Positions 8,833-17,566 of a DNA stretch of 64,000 nucleotides are shown piece by piece; positions within the stretch are counted from its first letter, which is position 1, and each line of letters opens with the position of its first letter. The position numbers were made by a program, and so were the translations under genes. The notes under the pieces are model-generated. The model ran no database searches. It was given only the letters and a program-made list of their open reading frames with translations, and had not been told where the DNA came from. The DNA comes from Selenomonadaceae bacterium. Its GTDB lineage: Bacteria > Bacillota > Negativicutes > Selenomonadales > Selenomonadaceae. The DNA lies in contig JAFUTY010000023.1 in NCBI GenBank assembly GCA_017484005.1, positions 18,419 to 82,418 on the forward strand, in the 5' to 3' direction.

Positions 8833-10016
8833 TTCAAATATTCCTCGGCGAGAAGTTTGAATTTTGGAATTGAGCGTTCAATCGTTTCAGTCTTGATGCA
8901 ATATGCCGCGCGGAAATATCCAGGGCAGCCGAAATCTTTTCCTGGGACGAGTAAGAGATCGAATTTTTTCGCTCGCTCGCAAAACGCTTCATCGTCAGAC
9001 TCCAACGCTTTTGGAAACAGATAGAACGCGCCTTGAGGCTTGACACATTCGAATCCCGCCGAAATCAAACCTTCATACAAAATCTTTCCATTCCGCTCGT
9101 AAGTCGAAATGTCAGAAGGTTTTCCAGCGCATCGAGCTATCACGAGCTGCCAAAGTGATGGTGCATTGACGTGAGTCAAAACTCGAGCTGCTCCCGCAAT
9201 CGCTCCATAAATTTTTTCGAAGTCTGCAATTTCATCCGGCACAATTATATATCCAATTCGCTCGCCAGGCAGTGAAAATGATTTACTGTATGAATAGCAA
9301 ACTAGCGTGTCTGAATAAATCTGCGGAACATATGGAACTTCAAGATCATAAGCGATTTCTCGATACGGCTCGTCGCTGATTATAAAAATTGGATGTCCAA
9401 ATTCGCTCGATTTCTTCTTCAAAATTTCCGCGAGCTTTTCCAAAGTTTCTCGGGAATAAATCGCACCGCTTGGATTGTTCGGTGAATTGATAATGACTGC
9501 TTTCGTATGTGAATTCAGACTCGATTCGAATTTATCAAAATCGATCTGCCAATCTGAAGTCTGCGCTGGAATGACAATCAATTTTGCGCCGACCGATTCA
9601 ACGAAAACTTTGTATTCTGGAAAATATGGCGCGAATGTCACGAATTCATCTTGATCTTCCGCGAGTGCTTTGAATGATATTGTTATCGCGGCAGCTGCTC
9701 CGGCTGTCAAAAATAGATTTTTTCCCTCGAGATTCGTCGAAAATTTGTCGCTCAAAGATTTTGCCAAAATTTCTCGAACTCTCGGATTTCCCGGCGCGAC
9801 TGTATATCCATGAACTTTCGAAGGCGGCAGTGTTTCAAGAATATCAACAATCGCATCTTTTACAAATTTTGGAGTCGGAACATTTGGATTGCCAAGGCTG
9901 AAATCGAAGATGTTATCCTCGCCAACCTCCATCGCGCGCTTCCGTCCAAACTCAAAAATCGTGCGGATCGTGGATTTTTTCGTCCCGAGCTCATACATTT
10001 TGGAATTTATCATCAA
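8829..10016 (-). CDS. PLP-dependent aminotransferase (class I/II, AspC-like)
   Basis: Fold-type I aminotransferase of 395 residues. Motifs include SLGNPNVPTP near the N-terminus, the SPNNPSG signature, ISDEPYREI with the PLP-binding Asp, and YSYSKSFSLPGERIGY with the Schiff-base lysine and the phosphate-binding Arg. It exchanges amino groups between amino acids and 2-oxo acids; the donor cannot be fixed from sequence. GAGGAG lies 6 bases before the first of two adjacent ATG codons. An extended -10 sequence upstream makes this the first gene of the six-gene minus operon running down to 5914. Confidence 0.88.
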   Translation of the reverse strand: MMINSKMYELGTKKSTIRTIFEFGRKRAMEVGEDNIFDFSLGNPNVPTPKFVKDAIVDILETLPPSKVHGYTVAPGNPRVREILAKSLSDKFSTNLEGKNLFLTAGAAAAITISFKALAEDQDEFVTFAPYFPEYKVFVESVGAKLIVIPAQTSDWQIDFDKFESSLNSHTKAVIINSPNNPSGAIYSRETLEKLAEILKKKSSEFGHPIFIISDEPYREIAYDLEVPYVPQIYSDTLVCYSYSKSFSLPGERIGYIIVPDEIADFEKIYGAIAGAARVLTHVNAPSLWQLVIARCAGKPSDISTYERNGKILYEGLISAGFECVKPQGAFYLFPKALESDDEAFCERAKKFDLLLVPGKDFGCPGYFRAAYCIKTETIERSIPKFKLLAEEYLK

Positions 10017-10065
10017 ATTCTCCTCTCTTCTGAAAATTGAGAATGGAAATCTGAAAAACGCGAGA

Positions 10066-10074
10066 ATCCTATCA
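10066..10074 (-). promoter_or_regulatory. Extended -10 promoter of the aminotransferase operon
   Basis: On the minus strand the bases read TGATAGGAT followed by TCTCGCG. This matches the extended -10 pattern TGnTAnnAT seen before cmk, codY, cydA and meaB in this window. It lies about 50 bases before the ATG. Confidence 0.5.
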
Positions 10075-10085
10075 CTCCTCGACGC

Positions 10086-10130
10086 AAAAAAAAACTCCCG
10101 ACAGATTTTTTTCCGTCGGGAATTTTTTAT
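10086..10130. terminator. Hairpin terminator
   Basis: A9 run, TCCCGACag...CGTCGGGA stem, T6 run. It lies just after the DUF4127 gene (minus) and before the aminotransferase promoter. Confidence 0.85.
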
Positions 10131-10134
10131 TCGG

Positions 10135-11712
10135 CTATCTCAAAACGTCAGATTCAAACATTCGATGCCATGGAAAGACAACTCGAACATCTCCAAAATC
10201 AAACGGCGGCAGGTTGTCTTCGATGAATCGATTTAAAAGTTTCGTCGATCGAGCTTCGATTTGAGTTTCAATGTCAGTTATCGACGCCTTGGGATATCGA
10301 AAACCGTTCATCTGATTCAACACGATTCGACGAACGTTCGATTGATATGCCCAATCGTCGAGATATCGCGTTATCAAAAGATCGTCAACATCCCAATAAT
10401 TCATTCGAGTTGCAAGCATTGCAGTTCCAAGAACGAATCCCGTCGAATTTGTCGGAGTGTTCCATCCTCCATATGCTCGAATTTTGAATAACAGTGCGCG
10501 ATCCCGCAATTGATTCATCAATGCATTGTCAGATCCATTTGCGAAAGCTATATCTGCAATGGCGACAGGATATCCCTTGCCGACATTTTCTGAAACCATG
10601 TCTGCAAATTCAATCGTTCCGGGGCGAATCTGTCCATAATTTCCAGGTACAGCGTTCAGCGATTCATACGTCGCGCCATCGATATTCGTGTTGACTAATA
10701 GCACAACATTAGCATTGTCGGGCTTTGGAACTGGATAACCTCCCGTCGAAATTATAGCTTCTTGAATCGACTGCTCGATTGTTTCATCGCTATAAGCAGG
10801 GATCGTCTTTTCACCTGTTCCAATATTGTATTGCGTGTAGACAAATGGAACGTCGCCAGTGATTGTATTAACTGCGCGAGTCAACATCAATAAAGCCAAT
10901 TCATCAATTCCCGCTACAGTCTGCATTCGAGTTTTGCCGAGATCCTTGGCATATTCCTTCAAATGTCTGCCTTCCATATGAGTTTGAGAATATGGAGCAT
11001 TGTCATCTCGTCCCAATAAAAAGTATCCAAAAACATCTTTCCGCGTGAGATCGACCAATTTTTTATTGGCGTTGAAATTTTTCGATCGGCGTTTCATCCA
11101 ATCCTCGAGAGCTTCTTTCGGAATTGAATTTTCGAGATTTTTCAGCGATTTTTTCTCCTGCTTCGTCAATTTTTCAGTTTCCTTTTTATCGAGGAGCGAA
11201 GTGTATTGAAAAATCGACGCGCCATATTGCTTGTAATAATCAGTTTCTTCCGAGCCGACACCCTCGCCAGTTCGTGGAGTTCTCATAATCGATGCGAATG
11301 TAAACATCTTTAAATATGGAAATTTTTCATGGATTTTCTCGAAATTTTCGATTCGATTTGCGATTGTCTTTTCATCGATCGAATGCTTTCGCGATGCAAC
11401 TAGACTTCCATATAACATTGCATCGGAAGAAATGACTGCTGTCACTGCACCATCTGCATTTTGCTCGAGCCATTTCCAAAGTTTATCCGGCTCGCCAAAA
11501 TTTTTTTCATTGCCAAGCAATTCAATCGGCGGAGTTACAACTTCATAACCAAGTTTTTGAACGACTTCCGCGGATTGTTTATTGGAAATCGGTCTTGAAT
11601 CGTGAGGGATGAATATGATTTTTTCACCGCTGGCTTCAACGCTCGAAAAAATTGTGAGAGTTGAAATTCCAGCGACAAGAATCGATTTCAAAAATTTTTT
11701 GATTGAGATCAC
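10135..11712 (-). CDS. Exported DUF4127 family protein
   Basis: Matches DUF4127, a family of about 500 residues of unknown function. The N-terminus has a signal peptide ending near VEASG, so the protein is exported. Recognisable stretches are IIFIPHDSRPIS, ISSDAMLYGSLVASR, ASIMRTPRTGEG, LLGRDDNAPYSQTHMEGR, NTNIDGATY and the YGGWNTPTNSTGFVLG block; the many conserved polar residues (DSRP, DDNAP, WNT) suggest an enzyme, but no activity has been assigned. It is transcribed after the FkbM gene and ends at a terminator. Confidence 0.82.
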   Translation of the reverse strand: MISIKKFLKSILVAGISTLTIFSSVEASGEKIIFIPHDSRPISNKQSAEVVQKLGYEVVTPPIELLGNEKNFGEPDKLWKWLEQNADGAVTAVISSDAMLYGSLVASRKHSIDEKTIANRIENFEKIHEKFPYLKMFTFASIMRTPRTGEGVGSEETDYYKQYGASIFQYTSLLDKKETEKLTKQEKKSLKNLENSIPKEALEDWMKRRSKNFNANKKLVDLTRKDVFGYFLLGRDDNAPYSQTHMEGRHLKEYAKDLGKTRMQTVAGIDELALLMLTRAVNTITGDVPFVYTQYNIGTGEKTIPAYSDETIEQSIQEAIISTGGYPVPKPDNANVVLLVNTNIDGATYESLNAVPGNYGQIRPGTIEFADMVSENVGKGYPVAIADIAFANGSDNALMNQLRDRALLFKIRAYGGWNTPTNSTGFVLGTAMLATRMNYWDVDDLLITRYLDDWAYQSNVRRIVLNQMNGFRYPKASITDIETQIEARSTKLLNRFIEDNLPPFDFGDVRVVFPWHRMFESDVLR

Positions 11713-11725
11713 GTCCTTTTAAAAA

Positions 11726-12891
11726 TCAACGCGCGAAAAGTACCAATTCATAGCCCGCTGAATATCGCATCGGCAAATCGAATTTTTTGCAGAAATCTAC
11801 GATATGTGGATTTGCCAAAAACAAAAATGGCTCATTATCTGAACTTGCTTCGAAGTGACGAAAAGCAAATTCATAATCTGGACGAATCGATCTCACAAAA
11901 TCGATAAGTGTCCAAAGATCTTCCGGTTTATGATATGCAGACAGAGCTAATTTTGGTTTAAATCGAGTGATAGTGTCTACCGATCCTTTGAGCATTGCGA
12001 GCTCAGCACCTTCGATATCGAGCTTGATAAAGTCAACGCTTGGAAGATTTTTCTCGCGAACGTATGCATCAAGAGTTGTGAGTTGAGTTTTTGGAGATCC
12101 ATCCGGCGCAAGTTGATTAAAATAAATTCTACTCGCGCCGCCACCTTGTTTATATTCAATTTCGCGTGGAAAATCTGCAAGTCCAAGATTTTCGAGGATG
12201 AATCCCTTTTCGTCAGCAAGTTTTTTAGCGTCTGCAAAATTTTTCTTAGACATTTCGAAGGAATAGACTTTGCAACCGAGATCAGTAAAAAACGCGGCAG
12301 TTGCTCCATCACACGCGCCACCGTCAATCATTATATCCCCAGCTTGCGGCAAAAATCCGTTCAATAAGTATTGCGATTGAGGAGCGAATTTGCAGAATGA
12401 AACTCGTCGCGACACCCATTGCAATATGAATCCTAGGAGTGTTTCGCGCGATTCATCATCGATTAAATCTTTGTAAATTCGAAAAATATCCTCTAAATGC
12501 GCAAGATAGAAATTGAATCGCTCGCGTAAACCTCTAGCATTGTCATTGATAATCGGTTCAATTCCCCATTCGATAAATTTCTGTGCCGCAATCATCGAAA
12601 CGTGTTCTCTAACTAGAAACACAAATTCGATCTTATTGTTCGGGGGGGGGGGGCGAACTTGACAGATTGAATTCCATCGAAAGGTTTTTCAAATTCTTCC
12701 GGCTCAACGGCAAAAAGATATTTGAATTGAATTCCGGAACGCTGAAATTGCGCAATCAATTCAGCTTTTTGCTCTCGTGACCATCTCGGTGCGAATAAAG
12801 CGACAGGAGTATTGTTTTTCGCGATTCGTTGATTTGTATATTCGTAACGAATTTCGCTCATTTGGCTGACGAAATTCAGAAAACGATTCAT
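11726..12891 (-). pseudogene. FkbM-family methyltransferase interrupted at a poly-G tract (probable phase-variable gene, OFF)
   Basis: SAM-dependent methyltransferase of the FkbM family, which often O-methylates sugars of surface glycans or small molecules. The 5' part begins at ATG 12891 (GAGGTGA site) and encodes about 83 residues up to a run of 12 C (minus strand, 12642-12653), after which the frame reads RTIRSNLCF and stops at 12613. The rest continues in another frame from the tract to 11726 and contains the SAM motif IDGGACDGATAAFF, FIKLDIEGAELAML and a typical FkbM end. The span is 1166 bases, 2 more than a multiple of three; a tract of 10 or 13 C restores one frame of 387-388 codons. 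The overlap with the stop of the glucanotransferase fusion shows operon membership. A real switch, a fixed frameshift or a homopolymer read error are all possible. Confidence 0.8.
12642..12653 (+). repeat. 12-base poly-G tract inside the FkbM gene
   Basis: Twelve consecutive G on plus (C on the coding strand), the only G/C homopolymer of this length noticed in the window. The two halves of the methyltransferase join in frame only when the tract has 10 or 13 bases, as expected for a slipped-strand switch. Confidence 0.9.
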
Positions 12892-12896
12892 ATTTG

Positions 12897-15800
12897 TCAC
12901 CTCTTGTATTTTTGACAGAGCGAGCGAAGTCTTGCAGCGTCTGCATTCTCTTTGTAATCTGAACTCATTGACCAGCGCCAATTGATTCCGACAGTTCCAG
13001 GAGTATTCATTCGCGACTTCGAATCGAGTTTCAAAACGTCTTGCATCGGAACAATTGTCATTCGAGCGTTAGATGCATATCCAAACTCGATCAACTTCGA
13101 GCAAACATCATCCGGACGTCTCCAATCTGCACCGAGCAATGCAGCGATTGCAACTTGAGTCGGCTCGTCGAGATCTTCGAGATACCAGCCGACCGTAGTA
13201 TTGTTATCGTGAGTTCCAGTGTAAACGATCGAATTTTCCGGTGCGACAAATCCCATGCGACCTTCTTCGTTGAAATGCAATGTGAAATGTAGAACTTTCA
13301 TGCCGGGGAATCCACAATCAGCGCGGAGTTTCTCGACTTCGTCAGTGATAATTCCAAGATCTTCCGCGACGATCGACAATTTTCCGAACGCCTGTTCGAT
13401 TGCATAGAAAAAGTTTTTGCCAGGACCAGGTTTCCATTTTCCATCGATCGCAGTTTCAGCCTCGCCATCGATTTCCCAATACGATTCAAAACCGCGGAAA
13501 TGATCGATTCGAACGATATCAACCAATTCCGAGAGCCGCTTGAATCTCAATTTCCACCAGCCATAATGATCTTTCTGCATTGCCTTCCAGTCATAGAGTG
13601 GATTTCCCCAGAGCTGTCCAGTCGCAGAGAAATAATCTGGCGGAACTCCAGCGACAGTCTTCGGCGTGCCATCTTTGTTGAGATCAAACATTTTCTGATT
13701 TGCCCAAACATCGGCGGAATCTGCGGAAACAAAAATCGGCATGTCGCCCATGATTTCGATTTTCTTTTCGCGAGCATAACTATGCAATTTTTCCCATTGA
13801 CGGTGGAAGATGTACTGCTTGAATTTCTCGAGGAACACTCCATCTTTGAGCTTGTCACGAAGTTCCTTGAGAGTCGATTCATCGCGCGTCCGAATCTTTT
13901 CATCCCATTCAGTCCACGCACGAAGTTTATTTTTATCTTTGATCGCAATGAATAAAGCATAATCCTCGAGCCAATATGCTTCGCTCGTGCAGAAATCATC
14001 GAAATCTTTCCGGAGCTCTTCATTTCCACTGATCATTTCTTTGAATTTCGCGGCAGCTTTTTTCAGACATTTATTTTTGAAAATCTCAGCCTTGGCAAAA
14101 TCGACGAATTGCGATTTGACTTGACGATCGACTTTCACATCGCCCTCGTTGAGAAGTCCACGAGATACTAGATCATCGACAGAGATCAACATTGGATTTC
14201 CGGCGAATGCTGAGGGAGATTGATACGGTGAATATCCATAACCGACAGGATTCAGTGGGAGCATTTGCCAAACTGTCTGTCCTGCAGATTCGAGATAATC
14301 GACAAAATCGAAAGCCGCCTGCCCAAAATCACCGATTCCATATTTCGTCGGGAGAGATGTTGGATGCAGCAAAATTCCAGCCTTGCGATCGTGATGCTGT
14401 TGATCCGCTACATTTTTCAACAGAATTCCAGTGAATGGTTTGAGATTCAGATAAACTCTTCCGCGCATAACTGGAATCGATTCCGAAGGTTTCAAGACAT
14501 CGATGAATTTTCCATCTGCAAAATCACTGACATCGAAGGAAATCTGTCGATCCTCTCCCGCGCGATTGAATGCAATGACAAATGTTTCATTCTCCGCTTC
14601 AACTCCAAAGACATCGTGACCGGTGCGAATCGTTCGAGCATATGCAACAATATCTCCGCCTGCATGCAATGGTAGCAATTCGCCAGTTCGAAGAGCTGTA
14701 TGATCATTGCGAATTCCAATCAACGTCTTGAAGAATCCACGAAGCTCTTCATCCGCGCGATCCCATTCATACGCACCGCGGCAATATGGATCTTTGAATC
14801 CCTGCATTCCGATTTCATCTCCGTAATAAATGCTCGGAACACCTGGATAGGTCATTTGCCACATCGCTGCCATTTTCAGCCGCGCGATTCCGAGTTTCAA
14901 CTTCGATTCATCGAGCCGATATTTTGCCTGATCCATATCTGGCATTTCGTCATAATATGGAGCTTCGCCGAAAATCGTCAAAATTCTCATGCGATCGTGA
15001 GAGCCGATTAAATTCATCATTGCATAGAAATTCTCTTTTGGATAATTCTCACGCAACGACTCGAGCCGGCGCATTGCTAGATTTCCATCGATGTGCCCGA
15101 GCAAAAATTCGATAACCTGCTCGCGGAATGGATAATTCATCGCGGAATCGAGCTCACGTCCGCATAAATATTCACGCTGAACTCCATATGAAACTTTGTT
15201 CGATGCATCTTCCCAAACTTCACCGATTAACACCGCTTCAGGATTCAACTTTTTCAATTCTGAATAGAAAGCTTGTGAGAATTCTGGCGGAAGTTCATCG
15301 ACAACATCGAGACGCCAGCCGCTGATTCCCTCGCCAATCCAATGATGCAAAACTGAATCATCGCTGCGAATTATGAAATCCATGTATGACGGAGTTATCT
15401 CACGAATGTTCGGAAGAGTGTTATGTCCCCACCAAGCCTCATATTCCGTCGGCCATTTATGGAATGTATACCAATCAAAATATGGCGAATCTTTCGATTG
15501 ACACGCACCGACTGAATTATATTCGCCGAGGACGTTGAAATAGATCGAATTTGCGCCGCTGTGAGAAAAAACTCCATCGAGGATTATATGAATTCCCATC
15601 TCGCGAGCCTTGTCAACCAATTCGCGAAAATCCTGATTCGTTCCGAGCATTGGATCGACTTTGTGATAATCGCCGGTGTCATAATGATGATTCGATTCTG
15701 ATTCGAAAATCGGATTAAAATAGATCGTATTGATTCCGAGATCCTTCAAATAATCGAGTTTTTCCTCGACGCCTTTCAAATTTCCGCCGAAGAAATCGTA

Positions 15801-16352
15801 AGCAATGATCGCCTTCGTCGTTGGATCTTTGTAATAGTTTGGCGAATCATTCCAATCTGCATGGATAACTGCACGCTTTTTCGGAATGATTCGATCGCCG
15901 GAACGATAAAATCTGTCGGGGAAAATCTGATAAATCACTGAATGTTTGAACCAATCGGGAGTCTTTGCGCCTTTGAGATAAACTGTGATTTGATATGAGG
16001 GCGGGACATGATCGTAGATTTCACCGAGCCCGCCGAGTTGATCTTCTTTGTTGCCATAGAAACTTGTGCCGCTCGAATGTGCAATGATAAAATAATACCA
16101 GAGCAGACATCCTTTGCTCGGCATCGTGACTGCGACGCTGTAAAATTTATCGTTGCCAGTGTCGCGAGTTGTCAATGGAATCAATTTCTCGCCAGAGCCG
16201 TCTTGCCATGTGCGGAGGAGAACTTGTTTGATCTCCTCGTCAGTGCGAATTCGAATTCCGAGCACGACTTCAGATTCAGTTTCAGCCGCACCGACAGTCG
16301 AGCGATAGTAGATGTTTTGCGAATTATGTTCGACGCTTCCTCGTTCGAGCAT
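12897..16352 (-). CDS. Bifunctional GH13 alpha-glucan hydrolase / GH77 4-alpha-glucanotransferase
   Basis: A 1151-residue fusion. Residues about 1-120 form a starch-binding-like N domain, about 130-640 a GH13 domain of neopullulanase/debranching type, and about 660-1150 a GH77 (MalQ-like) domain. GH13 catalytic motifs: GWRLDVVDE (nucleophile Asp, about 346), IGEVWED (acid/base Glu) and GSHDRMR (third Asp). GH77 motifs: VRIDHFRGF (nucleophile Asp, about 951), VAEDLG (Glu) and GTHDNNT (Asp). Both halves look catalytically complete. The expected role is cytoplasmic breakdown and rearrangement of glycogen or maltodextrins; similar fusions are annotated in other Bacillota. No signal peptide. The FkbM gene follows within 10 bases. 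Confidence 0.9.
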   Translation of the reverse strand: MLERGSVEHNSQNIYYRSTVGAAETESEVVLGIRIRTDEEIKQVLLRTWQDGSGEKLIPLTTRDTGNDKFYSVAVTMPSKGCLLWYYFIIAHSSGTSFYGNKEDQLGGLGEIYDHVPPSYQITVYLKGAKTPDWFKHSVIYQIFPDRFYRSGDRIIPKKRAVIHADWNDSPNYYKDPTTKAIIAYDFFGGNLKGVEEKLDYLKDLGINTIYFNPIFESESNHHYDTGDYHKVDPMLGTNQDFRELVDKAREMGIHIILDGVFSHSGANSIYFNVLGEYNSVGACQSKDSPYFDWYTFHKWPTEYEAWWGHNTLPNIREITPSYMDFIIRSDDSVLHHWIGEGISGWRLDVVDELPPEFSQAFYSELKKLNPEAVLIGEVWEDASNKVSYGVQREYLCGRELDSAMNYPFREQVIEFLLGHIDGNLAMRRLESLRENYPKENFYAMMNLIGSHDRMRILTIFGEAPYYDEMPDMDQAKYRLDESKLKLGIARLKMAAMWQMTYPGVPSIYYGDEIGMQGFKDPYCRGAYEWDRADEELRGFFKTLIGIRNDHTALRTGELLPLHAGGDIVAYARTIRTGHDVFGVEAENETFVIAFNRAGEDRQISFDVSDFADGKFIDVLKPSESIPVMRGRVYLNLKPFTGILLKNVADQQHHDRKAGILLHPTSLPTKYGIGDFGQAAFDFVDYLESAGQTVWQMLPLNPVGYGYSPYQSPSAFAGNPMLISVDDLVSRGLLNEGDVKVDRQVKSQFVDFAKAEIFKNKCLKKAAAKFKEMISGNEELRKDFDDFCTSEAYWLEDYALFIAIKDKNKLRAWTEWDEKIRTRDESTLKELRDKLKDGVFLEKFKQYIFHRQWEKLHSYAREKKIEIMGDMPIFVSADSADVWANQKMFDLNKDGTPKTVAGVPPDYFSATGQLWGNPLYDWKAMQKDHYGWWKLRFKRLSELVDIVRIDHFRGFESYWEIDGEAETAIDGKWKPGPGKNFFYAIEQAFGKLSIVAEDLGIITDEVEKLRADCGFPGMKVLHFTLHFNEEGRMGFVAPENSIVYTGTHDNNTTVGWYLEDLDEPTQVAIAALLGADWRRPDDVCSKLIEFGYASNARMTIVPMQDVLKLDSKSRMNTPGTVGINWRWSMSSDYKENADAARLRSLCQKYKR

Positions 16353-16463
16353 GTCTTCAACTCCTTTGCAAATTTTGTTTGAGACTTGAAAAATTTTCGA
16401 CGTTTCAAAACATTTTCCTTCATTGCGGCGAATTTGAGATTCATTCTTCGATTGAGTTTCACA

Positions 16464-16511
16464 AATAAAAAAAGATCACCGATCATTTTTCGATCGATGA
16501 ATCTTTTTTTG
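16464..16511. terminator. Hairpin terminator
   Basis: A-run, GATCacCGATC...GATCGatGAATC stem and T7 run. It follows the mutarotase fragment on minus; its core is nearly identical to the hairpins at 16747 and 49697. Confidence 0.8.
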
Positions 16512-16523
16512 TTCGTAATGAAT

Positions 16524-16743
16524 TTATAAGGGCAATTCAGTTTCATAAATCTGCAGCAAAAGTCCAGCTTCAGATGAAAAGACTTCCGCAGCATTTTTTA
16601 AACCTGCATCGAGATAATCGATTGGACAAGTCGGATCATATCCAAATTGTCCGAGTTCCATTTCAACTTCCGCCTCGCGATCTCGAATTTCCCATTTGAA
16701 ATCATAATCGCTTGTCAATGCTTGATGCTCGCCTTTGAATTCA
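16524..16743 (-). pseudogene. Partial tandem copy of the mutarotase-like gene 3' part
   Basis: The 213 bases at 16531-16743 repeat 16909-17121 with a fixed offset of 378 and only scattered substitutions. The copy encodes the stretch from FKGEHQALTSDYDF to YETELPL and then stops with TAA, whereas the intact gene continues for about 35 more residues. It has no start codon or ribosome site; upstream of it is a terminator hairpin. It is therefore a gene remnant of a tandem duplication. Confidence 0.82.
16531..16743. repeat. Direct repeat, first copy (partner at 16909-17121)
   Basis: A direct repeat of about 213 bp at 378-bp spacing, over 90% identical by eye across the middle; most differences are at the end near 16545-16575. 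Confidence 0.85.
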
Positions 16744-16746
16744 AAT

Positions 16747-16790
16747 AAAAAAAAAGATCCACCGATCAACTTCGATCGATGGATCTTTTT
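16747..16790. terminator. Hairpin terminator after the mutarotase-like gene
   Basis: A9 run, GATCCACCGATC...GATCGATGGATC stem and T5 run between the intact gene and its partial copy. Confidence 0.82.
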
Positions 16791-16819
16791 AAATTGGGTC
16801 AAGCGTCACGCTTGTTTTT
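16791..16819 (+). repeat. AAATTGGGTC-hairpin element, copy 1
   Basis: The sequence AAATTGGGT followed by the palindrome CAAGCGTCACGCTTG and T5. A near-identical element with compensating base changes (CAAGCATCATGCTTG) lies at 26111-26141. Here it faces plus although no plus-strand gene lies upstream, and it overlaps the stop codon of the mutarotase-like gene. Confidence 0.7.
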
Positions 16820-17543
16820 ATCGCGATTTCAAAACATAGACAACCTGTCCTTGAGTCATTCCGCCTGTCTCGATCAACAATCCACTTTTGACTGCGGAAA
16901 AATGCAATGGCAATTCAGTTTCATAAAGTTGCAACAGAATTCCAGATTCCGAAGAAAAAACTTCCGCAGCATTTTTTAAACCTGCATCGAGATAATCGAT
17001 TGGACAAGTCGGATCATATCCAAATTGTCCGATTTCCATTTCAACTTCCGCCTCGCGATCTCGAATTTCCCATTTGAAATCATAATCGCTTGTCAATGCT
17101 TGATGCTCGCCTTTGAATTCATCTGAAAACACTTTGATCTTAGGATCTTTCAAAATCTCGGTATTGAAAACGAGCCGATTATGAAGTGCAGCGGTGTGAG
17201 ATTCATATTTGATACTCAATTCGTTATCATTCGACAGAGAATAGATAACAGTCGAGCCGAGTTGAACGAGTTTCAATCCCTCGTAAGTCTCCTCAGCCTC
17301 CCAAATTTCCTTCGTGAGATCTTTTTCGCTGTTGATAACTGCACCGCGAGATTGATCGGAAACGTCAGAATTTGCGAGAACATCGACGAATTTATAACCT
17401 TTGCCGAGAAATCTCCATGAAATCAGCCGCGCACCGTAGGTCAGAACTTTAATCGCCGTGCCTTTATTGTTTCTGAGAGTATAGACATCGGCAGAAATTC
17501 CCTCGGAAATTGTGATTGGATCTTCCTTTTTGATATGCGCCAT
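16818..17543 (-). CDS. Aldose 1-epimerase (mutarotase)-like protein, short form
   Basis: A 241-residue protein resembling the galactose mutarotase superfamily: the N-terminal YGARLISWRFLG and VDVLAN segment corresponds to the start of the beta-sandwich, and QFGYDPTCPIDYLDAG, ETELPL and GLLIETGGM correspond to the C-terminal ligand region. Typical enzymes are 300-350 residues; the segment with the catalytic His motifs between the two regions seems reduced, so activity is uncertain and it may only bind a sugar. The ATG at 17543 has a GGAG site. A partial copy of its 3' portion follows directly downstream, separated by a terminator. Confidence 0.55.
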   Translation of the reverse strand: MAHIKKEDPITISEGISADVYTLRNNKGTAIKVLTYGARLISWRFLGKGYKFVDVLANSDVSDQSRGAVINSEKDLTKEIWEAEETYEGLKLVQLGSTVIYSLSNDNELSIKYESHTAALHNRLVFNTEILKDPKIKVFSDEFKGEHQALTSDYDFKWEIRDREAEVEMEIGQFGYDPTCPIDYLDAGLKNAAEVFSSESGILLQLYETELPLHFSAVKSGLLIETGGMTQGQVVYVLKSR

Positions 17544-17566
17544 GAAAAAAACTCCTTCCGAAAAAA

